A stretch of DNA of 12,646 bases from an uncultured Pyrinomonas sp. (GCA_937135995.1 CAKZOF010000735.1:1-12646), one strand, 5' to 3'. Counted from the first letter of the stretch, positions 1 to 6,727 are shown. Notes: generated by a model from the letters alone, not told the origin. Numbers and translations: made by a program.

Positions 1-2051
1 TCGGCACCGCCATTCTGCTCGGCGCATCGGCAGCTATCGGGCTGTTGCTGGCGACCAACTTCTCGTTTGCGCGTCTTTACGAACGCATCGCGCACTGGAT
101 GCGCGCGCGCTTTGCGTGGTTGACTTCCGTTGCCGATCGCGTCCGCGAGTGGCGCGAGGCCCGCGCTCAACGCGCGCTCGAACGTGCCGAAGCTCGCCGT
201 CGCGCACGCGCGCAATTCGAGAAAGACCGTCAGCAAACCGCTGCCGAGCGCGTCGCCGAGTTCATGCGGGCGACGGAGCCTGCAGAGGCGAAAGAGCGAA
301 CCACAGTCACACCGCGCAAGCCCGCTTCGCCCGCCAATATCCCCGACGTAGAGACGCATCCGCCGACCGCTTCCGACGCTCCACCTTCTCCGCCGCTGAA
401 GACGTCCGGTGTTCAACTGCCCGTGTCCAAGTCGCCTCGCGCTGCCGAAGAGACGACGTTTGAGGTGGACCGCGATCAGGCCGAAGCTGAAATCGAGAAG
501 ATGCTGCGCACGGCCGAAGTGGTCCGCACAGAGCACCGCGATGAACCGGCACGGACGAAAACGGTGGCGCGCGCCGTGGCGGACGACTACCGCTTTCCCG
601 AACTCGATTACTTGAATTCCCCACCGCCGCGTCACGAGCAGAAGGATGAAGAGTTGTTGGAGATCGCGCATCGGCTGGCGGAGAAATGCCGCGAGTTCAA
701 CGTCACAGGTCAAATCAAACACATCTGTCCGGGACCGGTAGTGACCACCTACGAGTTCAAACCCGATCCGGGCGTCAAATACTCGCGCGTCACAGGTCTC
801 GTCGATGATCTCTGTCTGGCGTTGCGCGCCGAATCGATCCGCATCGACCGGCTGCCCGGCAAACCACACGTCGGCATCGAGGTTCCCAACCCTCAACGCG
901 AGACGATCTTCTTGCGCGAAGTGATCGAATCGCGACAGTTCCGCGAATCACCATCAAAGCTGACGATCGCGCTCGGCAAGACAATCGACGGCATGAACTA
1001 CGTCGCCGACCTGACCAAGATGCCGCACCTGTTGATCGCCGGCGCGACTGGCACGGGCAAGTCCGTCTGTTTGAATTCGATCGTCGTCTCGATCCTTTAC
1101 AAAGCGCGGCCCGACGAAGTGAAGTTCATCATGATCGACCCGAAGCGACTCGAACTCGGGCTGTACGCTGACATCCCGCACCTTGCCACACCGATCATCA
1201 CCGATCCCAAGCGCGCCGCCAACGCGCTCAAATGGGCTGTTTCGCAGATGGAGCAAAGGTACAAGGATCTGGCGCGGTGGGGCGTGCGCAACATCGACGG
1301 ATACAACGCGGAGGTCGAACGGCGCAACGACGTGCTCGACTTCGATGACAACGGCGAGCCACACAAACCGCTCCCCTATATCGTCATCATCATTGACGAA
1401 CTGGCCGACTTGATGATGGTTTCCGGGCACGAAGTCGAAGAAGCGATCACACGGCTGGCCCAAATGGCTCGCGCCGTCGGCATCCATCTGGTGATCGCAA
1501 CGCAACGACCGTCCGTCGATGTGATCACAGGGCTGATCAAAGCCAACTTTCCGTCGCGCATTTCGTTCCGCGTCTCGTCCAAAGTCGATTCGCGCACCAT
1601 CCTCGACGCGAACGGTGCGGAACAACTTCTAGGCCGCGGCGATATGCTCTTTTTGCCGCCCGGAACATCGCGCTTGGTGCGCGTGCATGGGGCATACGTC
1701 GACGAAACGGAGATCAACAAGATCGTCGCTCACGTCAAAGCGCAGGCGACGCCGACCTACGACGAGACGATCACACAGTCGGATGAAGAGGCCGAAGGCG
1801 AAGACGGACTGGCTGGATTTCAGGACGAGCTTTTCGAGGACGCGCTGCGAATCTGCGTCGAGATGAAACGCGCGTCGACTTCTGTGCTTCAACGCCGATT
1901 GCGCATCGGTTACGGACGCGCCGCCGCCATTCTCGACGCCATGGAAAGACAGGGCTACATCGGTCCAGCCGACGGCGCGCGCCCGCGCCCCGTTCTGAGC
2001 CGCGCCTACGAAACGGTGGCGCATTGGGATAGTCTCAAACAAGAAGAGTAA
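1..2051 (+). CDS. ftsK: FtsK/SpoIIIE-type DNA translocase (5' end missing)
   Basis: ATP-driven double-stranded DNA pump that clears chromosome ends through the division septum; it is membrane-anchored with a cytoplasmic motor. The reading frame is open from base 3, so the true start lies left of the window. The first ~18 codons (GTAILLGASAAIGLLLAT) are the end of a hydrophobic segment, fitting the last transmembrane helix of the FtsK N-terminus. Then comes an Arg/Glu/Ala-rich, probably coiled-coil stretch (about 140-270) and a Pro/Thr-rich linker (about 300-460). The motor follows: Walker A GATGTGKS at 1041-1064, Walker B IVIIIDEL ending in Asp-Glu at 1395-1400, and the family motif ATQRPSVDVITG near 1500. 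The C-terminal winged-helix gamma domain, which reads KOPS-type DNA sites, is at about 1824-1990 (STSVLQRRLRIGYGRAAAIL). The stop is TAA at 2049. This is a clear family match; only the exact full length is unknown. Confidence 0.95.
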   Translation, partial: GTAILLGASAAIGLLLATNFSFARLYERIAHWMRARFAWLTSVADRVREWREARAQRALERAEARRRARAQFEKDRQQTAAERVAEFMRATEPAEAKERTTVTPRKPASPANIPDVETHPPTASDAPPSPPLKTSGVQLPVSKSPRAAEETTFEVDRDQAEAEIEKMLRTAEVVRTEHRDEPARTKTVARAVADDYRFPELDYLNSPPPRHEQKDEELLEIAHRLAEKCREFNVTGQIKHICPGPVVTTYEFKPDPGVKYSRVTGLVDDLCLALRAESIRIDRLPGKPHVGIEVPNPQRETIFLREVIESRQFRESPSKLTIALGKTIDGMNYVADLTKMPHLLIAGATGTGKSVCLNSIVVSILYKARPDEVKFIMIDPKRLELGLYADIPHLATPIITDPKRAANALKWAVSQMEQRYKDLARWGVRNIDGYNAEVERRNDVLDFDDNGEPHKPLPYIVIIIDELADLMMVSGHEVEEAITRLAQMARAVGIHLVIATQRPSVDVITGLIKANFPSRISFRVSSKVDSRTILDANGAEQLLGRGDMLFLPPGTSRLVRVHGAYVDETEINKIVAHVKAQATPTYDETITQSDEEAEGEDGLAGFQDELFEDALRICVEMKRASTSVLQRRLRIGYGRAAAILDAMERQGYIGPADGARPRPVLSRAYETVAHWDSLKQEE

Positions 2052-2112
2052 GCGAGAAAACGCACGAATGGTGGTAAACTCTGGCGAGAGGCCGACCTTT
2101 CCCCAGACCTTA

Positions 2113-2131
2113 GATTTCCACAGAGTCTGTG
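2113..2131. repeat. 19-nt direct repeat, left copy
   Basis: GATTTCCACAGAGTCTGTG occurs here and again, identically, at 3745-3763. The core CACAGA-G-TCTGTG is palindromic. The right copy continues into a full palindrome and tandem TGTGGAAAA units, whereas this left copy stops after the core. The two copies bracket the accessory patch with the broken lectin-like gene and the toxin-antitoxin-like pair. They could be a dispersed repeat family or the scars of an insertion; the sequence alone does not decide. Confidence 0.6.
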
Positions 2132-2189
2132 CTGATGCTTTGACGGGTAAGTTGTGGCGCTTGTATATCGTCGATAACTGAGACGGCAG

Positions 2190-2283
2190 TTTTCGATTAG
2201 AGTTAGACGATCAAGGCGGCTGGGGCCGACTCAAGGCCGATTTGTTAGTCCGCGTTTTCGGTTGGAGTTAGACGATCAAGGCG
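2190..2283. repeat. Two 29-nt direct repeats, 65 nt apart
   Basis: Copy 1 is at 2190-2218 and copy 2 at 2255-2283. They differ at two positions only (2196/2261 and 2199/2264, A versus G). Both hold the core AGTTAGACGATCAAGGCG. The 65-nt offset is not a multiple of three, so the copies lie in different reading frames. Copy 2 covers the first codons of the lectin-like pseudogene (LELDDQG); copy 1 in its own frame also reads LELDDQGG, so it looks like a duplicated and decayed 5' gene end. Both copies are present in full in the sequence; the decay scenario is inference. Confidence 0.6.
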
Positions 2284-2921
2284 CCACATATCCATCTGTG
2301 TTGCCGGCAGATCCATCGGGCGCGCCGGTGGACGGTGGCGCTGGCGGTGGGTCTGCGGTGTTTCCGACAACAGCGCTCTCGTTATCCAGTTATCTGGTAG
2401 AGAATCAAGGCGGTGTTACGCTTTCCGACGCCGGTGGTGTGATTGTGGGCGTGCGCGATGCGGCGCCGTCATCAGATGATCGCTTTCTCGCGTTGTCGCG
2501 TCCTACGGCGGGCGATTTTGTCCATCGCGTCGGTTATACGATTTCCATCGATTCACAGTTCTACGCCCAACATGGTATCCACTTCGAGGAGTCCGGGGCG
2601 CGTCGGTGATTCTATATTTTCACGGACAACACAGGCGTCGGCGTGGCGAGCATCGCATCGTTGACGGCGCCAAGCGGTTTCTTGACTTTGCAATCTACTA
2701 ACACTAACACATCGCTCATCGGTAGCGGCAGGGCGATCCATTTTCTGCGCGCAGTGCGATCGGGCAGTTCGCTCGCGTTCGCATGGTCGTCTGACGGCAC
2801 GAGCCTCCGCACGCTGCTCACCTACTCGACACCATTGACCATCAATCGCATCGGTCTGTTCCACAACTTCTGGAACGCGAACGGCAACGGTTTCCGATGG
2901 TTTTACGAAAGTTTAGGGTAG
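2262..2921 (+). pseudogene. Lectin-like (ConA-type beta-sandwich?) protein broken by an in-frame TGA
   Basis: Two open stretches in the same frame, 2262-2606 and 2610-2921, are separated only by TGA at 2607-2609. Read across the stop they give one coherent protein of about 219 residues. The first part has a Gly/Pro/Ser-rich lead (ADPSGAPVDGGAGGG) and beta-rich sequence. The second part continues FYIFTDNTG and ends in GLFHNFWNANGNGFRWFYES, the sort of strand pattern seen in ConA-like glucanase/lectin domains of secreted or phage tail proteins. That assignment is tentative and rests on pattern only. No good start is visible: the frame is open from 2178, the first start-like codon is TTG 2262 inside a repeat, and no Shine-Dalgarno site precedes it. 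Most likely a decayed gene fragment truncated at its 5' end; programmed readthrough of UGA cannot be excluded, but I see no SECIS-like hairpin just after it. Confidence 0.5.
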
Positions 2922-2934
2922 TTACACGGCGGCG

Positions 2935-3249
2935 ATGATCTTGGCCACTGTAGAGTCTGTTAACGGCGTTCTCGTTCGGTTGACCGACGAGCGTTGGGAT
3001 CACATCCTCGACGGCCATCCGTTCGAGTTCTCTTCAAGAGATATGGATCTTATTCTTGAAACGATCGCCGATCCAGACTATATTCTACGTGGATATAAGG
3101 GCACTTTAATTGCTGTTCTCGTGCTCGGCAGGCGAAAGTATCTGCATGTTATCTACAAGGAGGTCTCGGCTAAAGACGGCTTCATCATCACGGCTAACAT
3201 ACGTCCTTCGCTGGACAAGAGGAAGATAATATGGCGCAGAGGAGAATGA
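2935..3249 (+). CDS. BECR-fold nuclease-like / DUF4258-type small protein, putative toxin
   Basis: A 104-residue protein of the type annotated as DUF4258 or phage-linked Barnase-EndoU-ColicinE5/D-RelE-like (PBECR) nuclease. Visible family traits are the opening VRLTDERWDHILDGHP (residues 14-29), LETIADPDYIL (41-51), the strand RRKYLHVIYKE (66-76) and DGFIITA (81-87). Relatives in this style are often encoded directly upstream of a DUF2283 protein, as here. The fold suggests RNA cleavage, with His23, His28 and Thr86 as the sort of residues to check, but activity is inference. Start ATG 2935 lies 13 nt after the broken lectin-like gene; only a weak purine-rich GGCGGCG precedes it. The gene overlaps the next by 19 nt in another frame, so the two are almost certainly co-translated. 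Base composition is less GC-rich than the flanking genes, fitting recent acquisition. Confidence 0.7.
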   Translation: MILATVESVNGVLVRLTDERWDHILDGHPFEFSSRDMDLILETIADPDYILRGYKGTLIAVLVLGRRKYLHVIYKEVSAKDGFIITANIRPSLDKRKIIWRRGE

Positions 3250-3506
3250 ACAGAGCGACTCTCGATAAGACGAGATTGATCGATCTCGCTCTGGAACGTG
3301 TTGATCTCCCCCTCGGTCTAATCTCGAACTTAGAGTACCAACCGGACGTTGATCTTCTTTCCATTCACTTCCGGCAACCTATCGACGAGGACCTCCTTCG
3401 GCCAGACGATGAGGAAGGCATCGTCGGCATCTACGACGGCGAAAAACTGGTCGGGGTGGAGATCTTAGACATCACTGGCAACCTCGACGCGGTAAATCCT
3501 CGTTGA
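3231..3506 (+). CDS. DUF2283-family protein, putative partner/antitoxin
   Basis: A 91-residue protein whose residues 33-82 match the DUF2283 pattern: a Y-x-P-x-x-D-x-L-x-I strand (YQPDVDLLSIHF) followed by an acidic turn and GIYDGEKLVGVEILDI. The N-terminal ~30 residues (RATLDKTRLIDLALERV) are helical and charged and could contact the partner or DNA. The start ATG 3231 has a good Shine-Dalgarno (AAGAGGA, 3217-3223) placed inside the end of the upstream gene, and the 19-nt overlap implies translational coupling. The gene order (putative nuclease first, DUF2283 second) suggests that the second protein neutralises the first, but that role is inference; DUF2283 has no settled biochemical function that I know of. 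Confidence 0.75.
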   Translation: MAQRRMNRATLDKTRLIDLALERVDLPLGLISNLEYQPDVDLLSIHFRQPIDEDLLRPDDEEGIVGIYDGEKLVGVEILDITGNLDAVNPR

Positions 3507-3547
3507 CAAGTACGGGCGTCATGGATAGGATACGCGCGGCTTAGTCC

Positions 3548-3623
3548 GGCGCGGGCTAGCCATGAGACGAGCTAGCTACTCTCTCATGTTGACGGGATCG
3601 ACGCTGCTGATCCCGCCCGCGCC
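3548..3623 (+). ncRNA. Candidate structured RNA: closed two-hairpin fold
   Basis: The outer stem is GGCGCGGGC (3548-3556) paired with GCCCGCGCC (3615-3623), nine perfect pairs. Inside are two hairpins. Hairpin 1 is CATGAGA (3561-3567) with TCTCATG (3582-3588), extended by GAG/CTC after a single bulged C, with a 7-nt loop CTAGCTA. Hairpin 2 is GGGATC (3594-3599) with GATCCC (3609-3614) and stacks directly on the outer stem. The loop of hairpin 2 contains CGCTGC, complementary to GCAGCG at 3635-3640 and 3651-3656, so a pseudoknot is possible. The strand is unknown because perfect inverted repeats fold on either; plus is given because neighbours run that way. No T-run follows, so it is not a standard terminator. 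It superficially resembles a tRNA lacking a D arm, but there is no T-loop consensus. No known RNA family recognised. Confidence 0.35.
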
Positions 3624-3744
3624 ACACCACTACGGCAGCGGCTCTGTGACGCAGCGGAGAGATGACGATGCACCACCACCAACTACCATCCATCTATCTC
3701 AGCGATCAAGGAACAGCAGGGAGCGCTCGAGGGAAAGCGCCCGC

Positions 3745-3780
3745 GATTTCCACAGAGTCTGTGGAAAAGTCTGTGGAAAA
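3745..3780. repeat. Palindrome plus tandem TGTGGAAAA units (DnaA-box-like), right copy of the 19-nt repeat
   Basis: The second copy of GATTTCCACAGAGTCTGTG starts here. Its extension forms a perfect palindrome, TTCCACAGA-G-TCTGTGGAA (3748-3766). From 3757 the 12-mer GTCTGTGGAAAA is repeated exactly twice (3757-3768, 3769-3780). The reverse complement of TGTGGAAAA is TTTTCCACA, which fits a relaxed DnaA box (TTWTNCACA); the two sites are at 3760-3768 and 3772-3780. The tandem array is followed by AT-rich DNA. This could be a DnaA-binding or titration site, a dispersed repeat, or a regulator's operator. There is no replication gene in the window, so I do not call it an origin. Confidence 0.6.
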
Positions 3781-3906
3781 GTGGCTTTCGAAGATTACAA
3801 GTTCATGAAAAATTTGGACTTTTAGCATTTTGCACACCAACAAGGCAAAACTGTCATCTCCTTTGAGGTCAACGGTTTGACTCGATTCGGGGGCGATCCA
3901 AAGCGG

Positions 3907-4344
3907 ATGACTCGGCGTTTCACCATCGTTCTCCTCGGCGCTCTCGTATTTGCACTCTCGGCGTGCATCGCTTCGCCACAAGGCGCGCCCAAAGAGGCGC
4001 AAACAAACGGTTCGCACCCAGCGTCGCAACACGGACGCCTCCCGTCCACTGGTCGGGAAGATGGCGGCGCCGTGCTGTCAGCCGAGTTGAGTTCTACAGC
4101 TCCCACGACGTTCGATGAGACGAACGCCCCGCGCATCGACATAAACACGGCGACCGAGCACGAACTCGAAACGCTGCCGGGCATCGGCCCTGCTCTTGCC
4201 GCGCGCATCGTCGAACACCGAAGGAGATATGGCCCGTTTCGACGTCCGGAAGAGTTGATCATCGTCCGCGGCATTAGTGAACGTCGTTTCCGTCAAATAA
4301 GACATTTGATCACCGTAAATCAGCAACAAGGCCCGCACTTTTGA
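3907..4344 (+). CDS. ComEA-like helix-hairpin-helix lipoprotein
   Basis: A 145-residue predicted lipoprotein with a ComEA-type DNA-binding end. The N-terminus is a signal peptide with Arg3-Arg4, a hydrophobic core and the lipobox LSAC with Cys20 as the lipidation site. A low-complexity, Ser/Thr/Pro/Gly-rich linker (about 21-75) follows. Residues 77-135 are a double helix-hairpin-helix: DINTATEHELETLPGIGPAL, then RYGPFRRPEELIIVRGI. Such proteins bind double-stranded DNA non-specifically; ComEA acts in DNA uptake in competent bacteria, but related HhH proteins occur without competence and no other com gene is in this window. I chose ATG 3907 because it puts the lipobox at the usual distance; an in-frame TTG at 3877 would add ten residues that do not look like a signal sequence. 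The stop is TGA at 4342. Confidence 0.85.
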   Translation: MTRRFTIVLLGALVFALSACIASPQGAPKEAQTNGSHPASQHGRLPSTGREDGGAVLSAELSSTAPTTFDETNAPRIDINTATEHELETLPGIGPALAARIVEHRRRYGPFRRPEELIIVRGISERRFRQIRHLITVNQQQGPHF

Positions 4345-4384
4345 GCGGTGCCATCGCTTCGGTTTCACCGACGTATCGTTACTA

Positions 4385-4543
4385 ATGAGCTTGACGGAGA
4401 TTGTGGCGATTGCGGTCATCTCTGAGCAATGCCGTCACTCTGACTTCGCTGGCGCCCTTTTGAAGATCTTCTACCAACCGACGTTAAACCGAACACAAGC
4501 GTCTTGCGAAGCGCGTTCCGAAGTCTTACCCTTCTCTGTGTGA
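4385..4543 (+). CDS. Possible 52-residue ORF overlapping the start of the glycerate kinase gene
   Basis: ATG 4385 opens a frame ending in TGA 4541-4543, which overlaps the GTG start of the next gene as GTGA (4540-4543), the classic geometry of translational coupling. The peptide starts MSLTEIVAIAVISEQ and ends RSEVLPFSV; I recognise no family. There is no clear Shine-Dalgarno site and only the overlap argues for it, so it may be chance. If real it could act as a coupling or leader ORF for the kinase gene. Confidence 0.2.
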   Translation: MSLTEIVAIAVISEQCRHSDFAGALLKIFYQPTLNRTQASCEARSEVLPFSV

Positions 4544-5859
4544 AATCAGCCACCCCGGATCTGCGTCGCACAGCGCTCGACATCTTCTCCTACGCGCTAC
4601 GCGCAGTGGATGCGCGCCGAGCCATGCATCGTGCGCTTGATCAGCGCGGCGATCGGCTCCACATCCTTGATCGCTCTTTCGGCATCGGCGCTCGTCCCAT
4701 CTATGCGATCGCTTTGGGCAAAGCGGCGGGCGCGATGGCGGCAGCGCTGGACGACGTCTTAGGCGAAAAGCTGCAGAGCGGAGTCGCTTCGGTCAGCGAT
4801 GCGGCGCTGCCGCTCTCGCCGCGCTGGCATGTCTTTTTCGGCGGGCACCCGCTGCCGAACGAGGCGAGTCTCGCGGCGGGCCGCTGCGCCCTGTCGCTGC
4901 TCCATCGAGCGAATCGTGAACGCGCACTGGTCATCTTTCTCGTCTCTGGCGGAGGTTCGGCGATGATGGAATGGCCGCGGTCCGACGACATCTCGCTCGA
5001 CGAGTTGCGCGCAACCAACGAGATCCTTGTTTCTTGCGGCGCGACCATCGCCGAGATCAACGCTGTGCGACGCGCCTTTTCGGCCATCAAAGGCGGCGGG
5101 TTGAGCGCTGCCGCGCCGCGGGCCGAACAAGCGACCCTGATCGTCTCAGACACCAACCCCGGCGAAGAGTTCAACGTCGCCTCCGGTCCGACGCTGCCGC
5201 CACCCGACGATGCGCCCGACCCGCGACATGTGATCGCCAAGTACGATTTGGTCAAGAAGCTTCCGCCCTCGGTTCTGCTTACCATCGAGAACTTTCGGCC
5301 AAAGCGACAACCGCGCTTGCTCCATCACAGCTTCGTGCTGCTGGAAAACGCCGACGCGTTGCGCGCCGCCGAAGAGCGCGCTCGAGGGATGGGATTCAAC
5401 ACCACACTGGCCGCCGACATCGTCGAACAAGAGATCTCGCAGGGCTGCGCTCAACTGGTCCAGCGTCTGCTCGAGGCGACAACGCTCCCCTTCTGCTTGC
5501 TCTCCGGCGGCGAGTTCTCTTGCGCCGTGCGCGGCGCGGGCAAAGGCGGCAGAAACGCGGAGACAGCCTTGCGTTGTGCGCTGGAATTGGCGGCGCGCGG
5601 GGTCGCTTCGTCCGCCGACGCCACGCCGCGTATGCTGGTCCTTGCAGCAGGCACCGATGGCATTGATGGCAACAGCCCAGCAGCCGGTGCTATTGCCGAC
5701 GATGCGACTTTGGCGCGCGCTCGCGAAGCCGGTCTCGATGCCGCTCGCTTTCTCGCAGGCAGCGACTCGTACACCTTCTTTCATCTGCTCGGCGATGCCA
5801 TCATCACCGGTCCAACCGGAACCAACGTTCGCGATGTCCGCGTCCTGCTAAGAAGCTGA
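4540..5859 (+). CDS. gckA: Glycerate 2-kinase, DUF4147/MOFRL family
   Basis: Cytosolic kinase that phosphorylates D-glycerate with ATP to 2-phospho-D-glycerate, feeding glycerate into lower glycolysis. The protein is 439 residues from GTG 4540, the usual family length. Residues 12-230 match the N-terminal DUF4147 part: GHPLPNEAS (102-110), LVSGGGSAM (134-142), IKGGGL with Lys184 (183-188) and SDTNPGEEFNVASGPT (203-218). Residues ~318-436 are the MOFRL domain: LLSGGEFSCAVRG (320-332), GKGGRNAE (334-341), AAGTDGIDGNSPAAG (369-383) and TGPTGTNVRD (423-432). I prefer GTG 4540 over the in-frame TTG at 4504 because alignment to the family begins around there, and the GTGA overlap with a possible upstream ORF fits. 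No good Shine-Dalgarno site precedes either start. Other names in use are ttuD and glxK-like; the ttuD name is tied to a tartrate pathway not visible here. Confidence 0.9.
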   Translation: MKSATPDLRRTALDIFSYALRAVDARRAMHRALDQRGDRLHILDRSFGIGARPIYAIALGKAAGAMAAALDDVLGEKLQSGVASVSDAALPLSPRWHVFFGGHPLPNEASLAAGRCALSLLHRANRERALVIFLVSGGGSAMMEWPRSDDISLDELRATNEILVSCGATIAEINAVRRAFSAIKGGGLSAAAPRAEQATLIVSDTNPGEEFNVASGPTLPPPDDAPDPRHVIAKYDLVKKLPPSVLLTIENFRPKRQPRLLHHSFVLLENADALRAAEERARGMGFNTTLAADIVEQEISQGCAQLVQRLLEATTLPFCLLSGGEFSCAVRGAGKGGRNAETALRCALELAARGVASSADATPRMLVLAAGTDGIDGNSPAAGAIADDATLARAREAGLDAARFLAGSDSYTFFHLLGDAIITGPTGTNVRDVRVLLRS

Positions 5860-6079
5860 CGCGACAAAAGATCGCGTGAGCGGAACGAAGCCACTCAGGC
5901 GACAAGATGCCCGACTTCACTACACGGCGGCGGAACTTGAAAAGGCATCATCGCTCAGCGGAGTTCTCCGTGACAAACGCGCAAAGAAAATTCTACGAGG
6001 ACGCGCTTGACCCGCCGGCGCGTTTGAACGAATCTTCAATCGTCGGCGAATCCGAGTTTTTCGAGGTGCACAACGCGAG

Positions 6080-6727
6080 ATGTCCGTCAAAGAGATACTG
6101 TTCAGCATCAGGCGCGACTACCGCGGCAAGCCTCTGGATGAACGGAGCGTGCTTCGTGATCCGATCAAGCAACTGGAGGCGTGGCTGAAAGAAGCGGTCG
6201 ACAGCGAAGCGCTCGAGCCGAACGCCATGGTTCTGGCGACTTCGTCGCCGGAAGGCGCGCCTTCCGCCCGCGCCGTTCTGGTGCGCGGACTGGATGAACG
6301 CGGCTTGGTCTTCTACACGAATTACCGCAGCCGAAAAGCACGGGAGATCTTCGCCAACCCGCGCGTGAGCGGCCTCTTCTTCTGGCCGGAACTCAACCGC
6401 CAAGTCAGAATCGAGGGCGTGGCCGAGCGCGTCTCGGCAGAGGAATCGGACGCTTACTTTCGTTCGCGTCCGCGCGACAGCCAGATCGCGGCGTGGGCAT
6501 CTGATCAGAGCGCCGTGGTCGAATCGCGGCAGGCACTGGAAGAAGCTTTCGCCAAAATGAAAGCCTCGTTCGGCGATGACGCTGTTCCCCGTCCGCCTTT
6601 CTGGGGTGGATTCAGGCTGATACCTGCTGCGTTCGAGTTCTGGCAAGGACGCGAAAACAGGCTTCACGATCGAATTCTGTATCTGAAAGAAGGCGACGGC
6701 TGGACCATCAAGAGACTGGCTCCTTGA
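6080..6727 (+). CDS. pdxH: Pyridoxamine 5'-phosphate oxidase
   Basis: FMN-dependent oxidase that turns pyridoxine or pyridoxamine 5'-phosphate into pyridoxal 5'-phosphate, the last step of vitamin B6 synthesis and the main salvage step. At 215 residues it has the family's normal size. The N-terminal half carries the FMN-binding barrel strands (SARAVLVRGLDERGLVFYTN, 62-81, and LFFWPELNRQVRIEG, 99-113). The substrate-binding segment YFRSRPRDSQIAAWAS is at 126-141, and the family signature FEFWQGRENRLHDR is at 185-198, with Arg194, His196 and Arg198 in the expected places. Start ATG 6080 has a modest Shine-Dalgarno GAGGTG (6063-6068), 11 nt upstream. It is preceded by a ~220-nt gap after the glycerate kinase, so shared transcription is possible but not shown. 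The stop is TGA at 6725. Confidence 0.95.
   Translation: MSVKEILFSIRRDYRGKPLDERSVLRDPIKQLEAWLKEAVDSEALEPNAMVLATSSPEGAPSARAVLVRGLDERGLVFYTNYRSRKAREIFANPRVSGLFFWPELNRQVRIEGVAERVSAEESDAYFRSRPRDSQIAAWASDQSAVVESRQALEEAFAKMKASFGDDAVPRPPFWGGFRLIPAAFEFWQGRENRLHDRILYLKEGDGWTIKRLAP

Larger units (their letters stand above)
3507..3906. other. 400-nt gene-free stretch with folded element and repeats
   Basis: No convincing gene lies between the DUF2283 gene and the ComEA-like lipoprotein. A nominal 87-codon frame at 3562-3825 has no family features, no usable ribosome binding site and runs through the palindromic repeat, so I do not call it. The stretch holds a multi-stem RNA-like fold (3548-3623), two GCAGCGG direct repeats (3635-3641 and 3651-3657), a palindrome with tandem 12-mers (3745-3780) and then an AT-rich run (about 3785-3850) that probably contains the lipoprotein promoter. 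I could not find a convincing -35/-10 pair there. Confidence 0.5.

Noticed and set aside
2607..2609. Selenocysteine codon
   Set aside because: UGA in frame, but no stable stem-loop close downstream and the gene already looks truncated at its 5' end.
3548..3657. CRISPR array or known self-cleaving ribozyme
   Set aside because: No regularly spaced repeats; no hammerhead core (CTGANGA plus GAAA) and I could not fit an HDV-like double pseudoknot by eye.
3562..3825. 87-codon frame after the DUF2283 gene
   Set aside because: Translation follows the folded element and the palindromic repeat (VCGKVCGKV from the tandem 12-mer), without a ribosome binding site; non-coding repeat read as protein.
3745..3850. 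Replication origin
   Set aside because: DnaA-box-like sites and AT-rich DNA are present, but only two or three boxes and no dnaA, dnaN, rep or parAB gene in the window.
5876..6010. 44-codon frame from GTG between the glycerate kinase and pdxH (contains YTAAELEKASSLSGVLRDKR)
   Set aside because: The peptide looks plausible but has no Shine-Dalgarno site, a weak start and a small hairpin over its start; no family recognised. Too little to call a gene.
5907..6188. 93-codon frame overlapping the start of pdxH
   Set aside because: Out of frame with pdxH over its last 109 nt, low-complexity and Arg/Ser-rich translation, no family features; a shadow frame.
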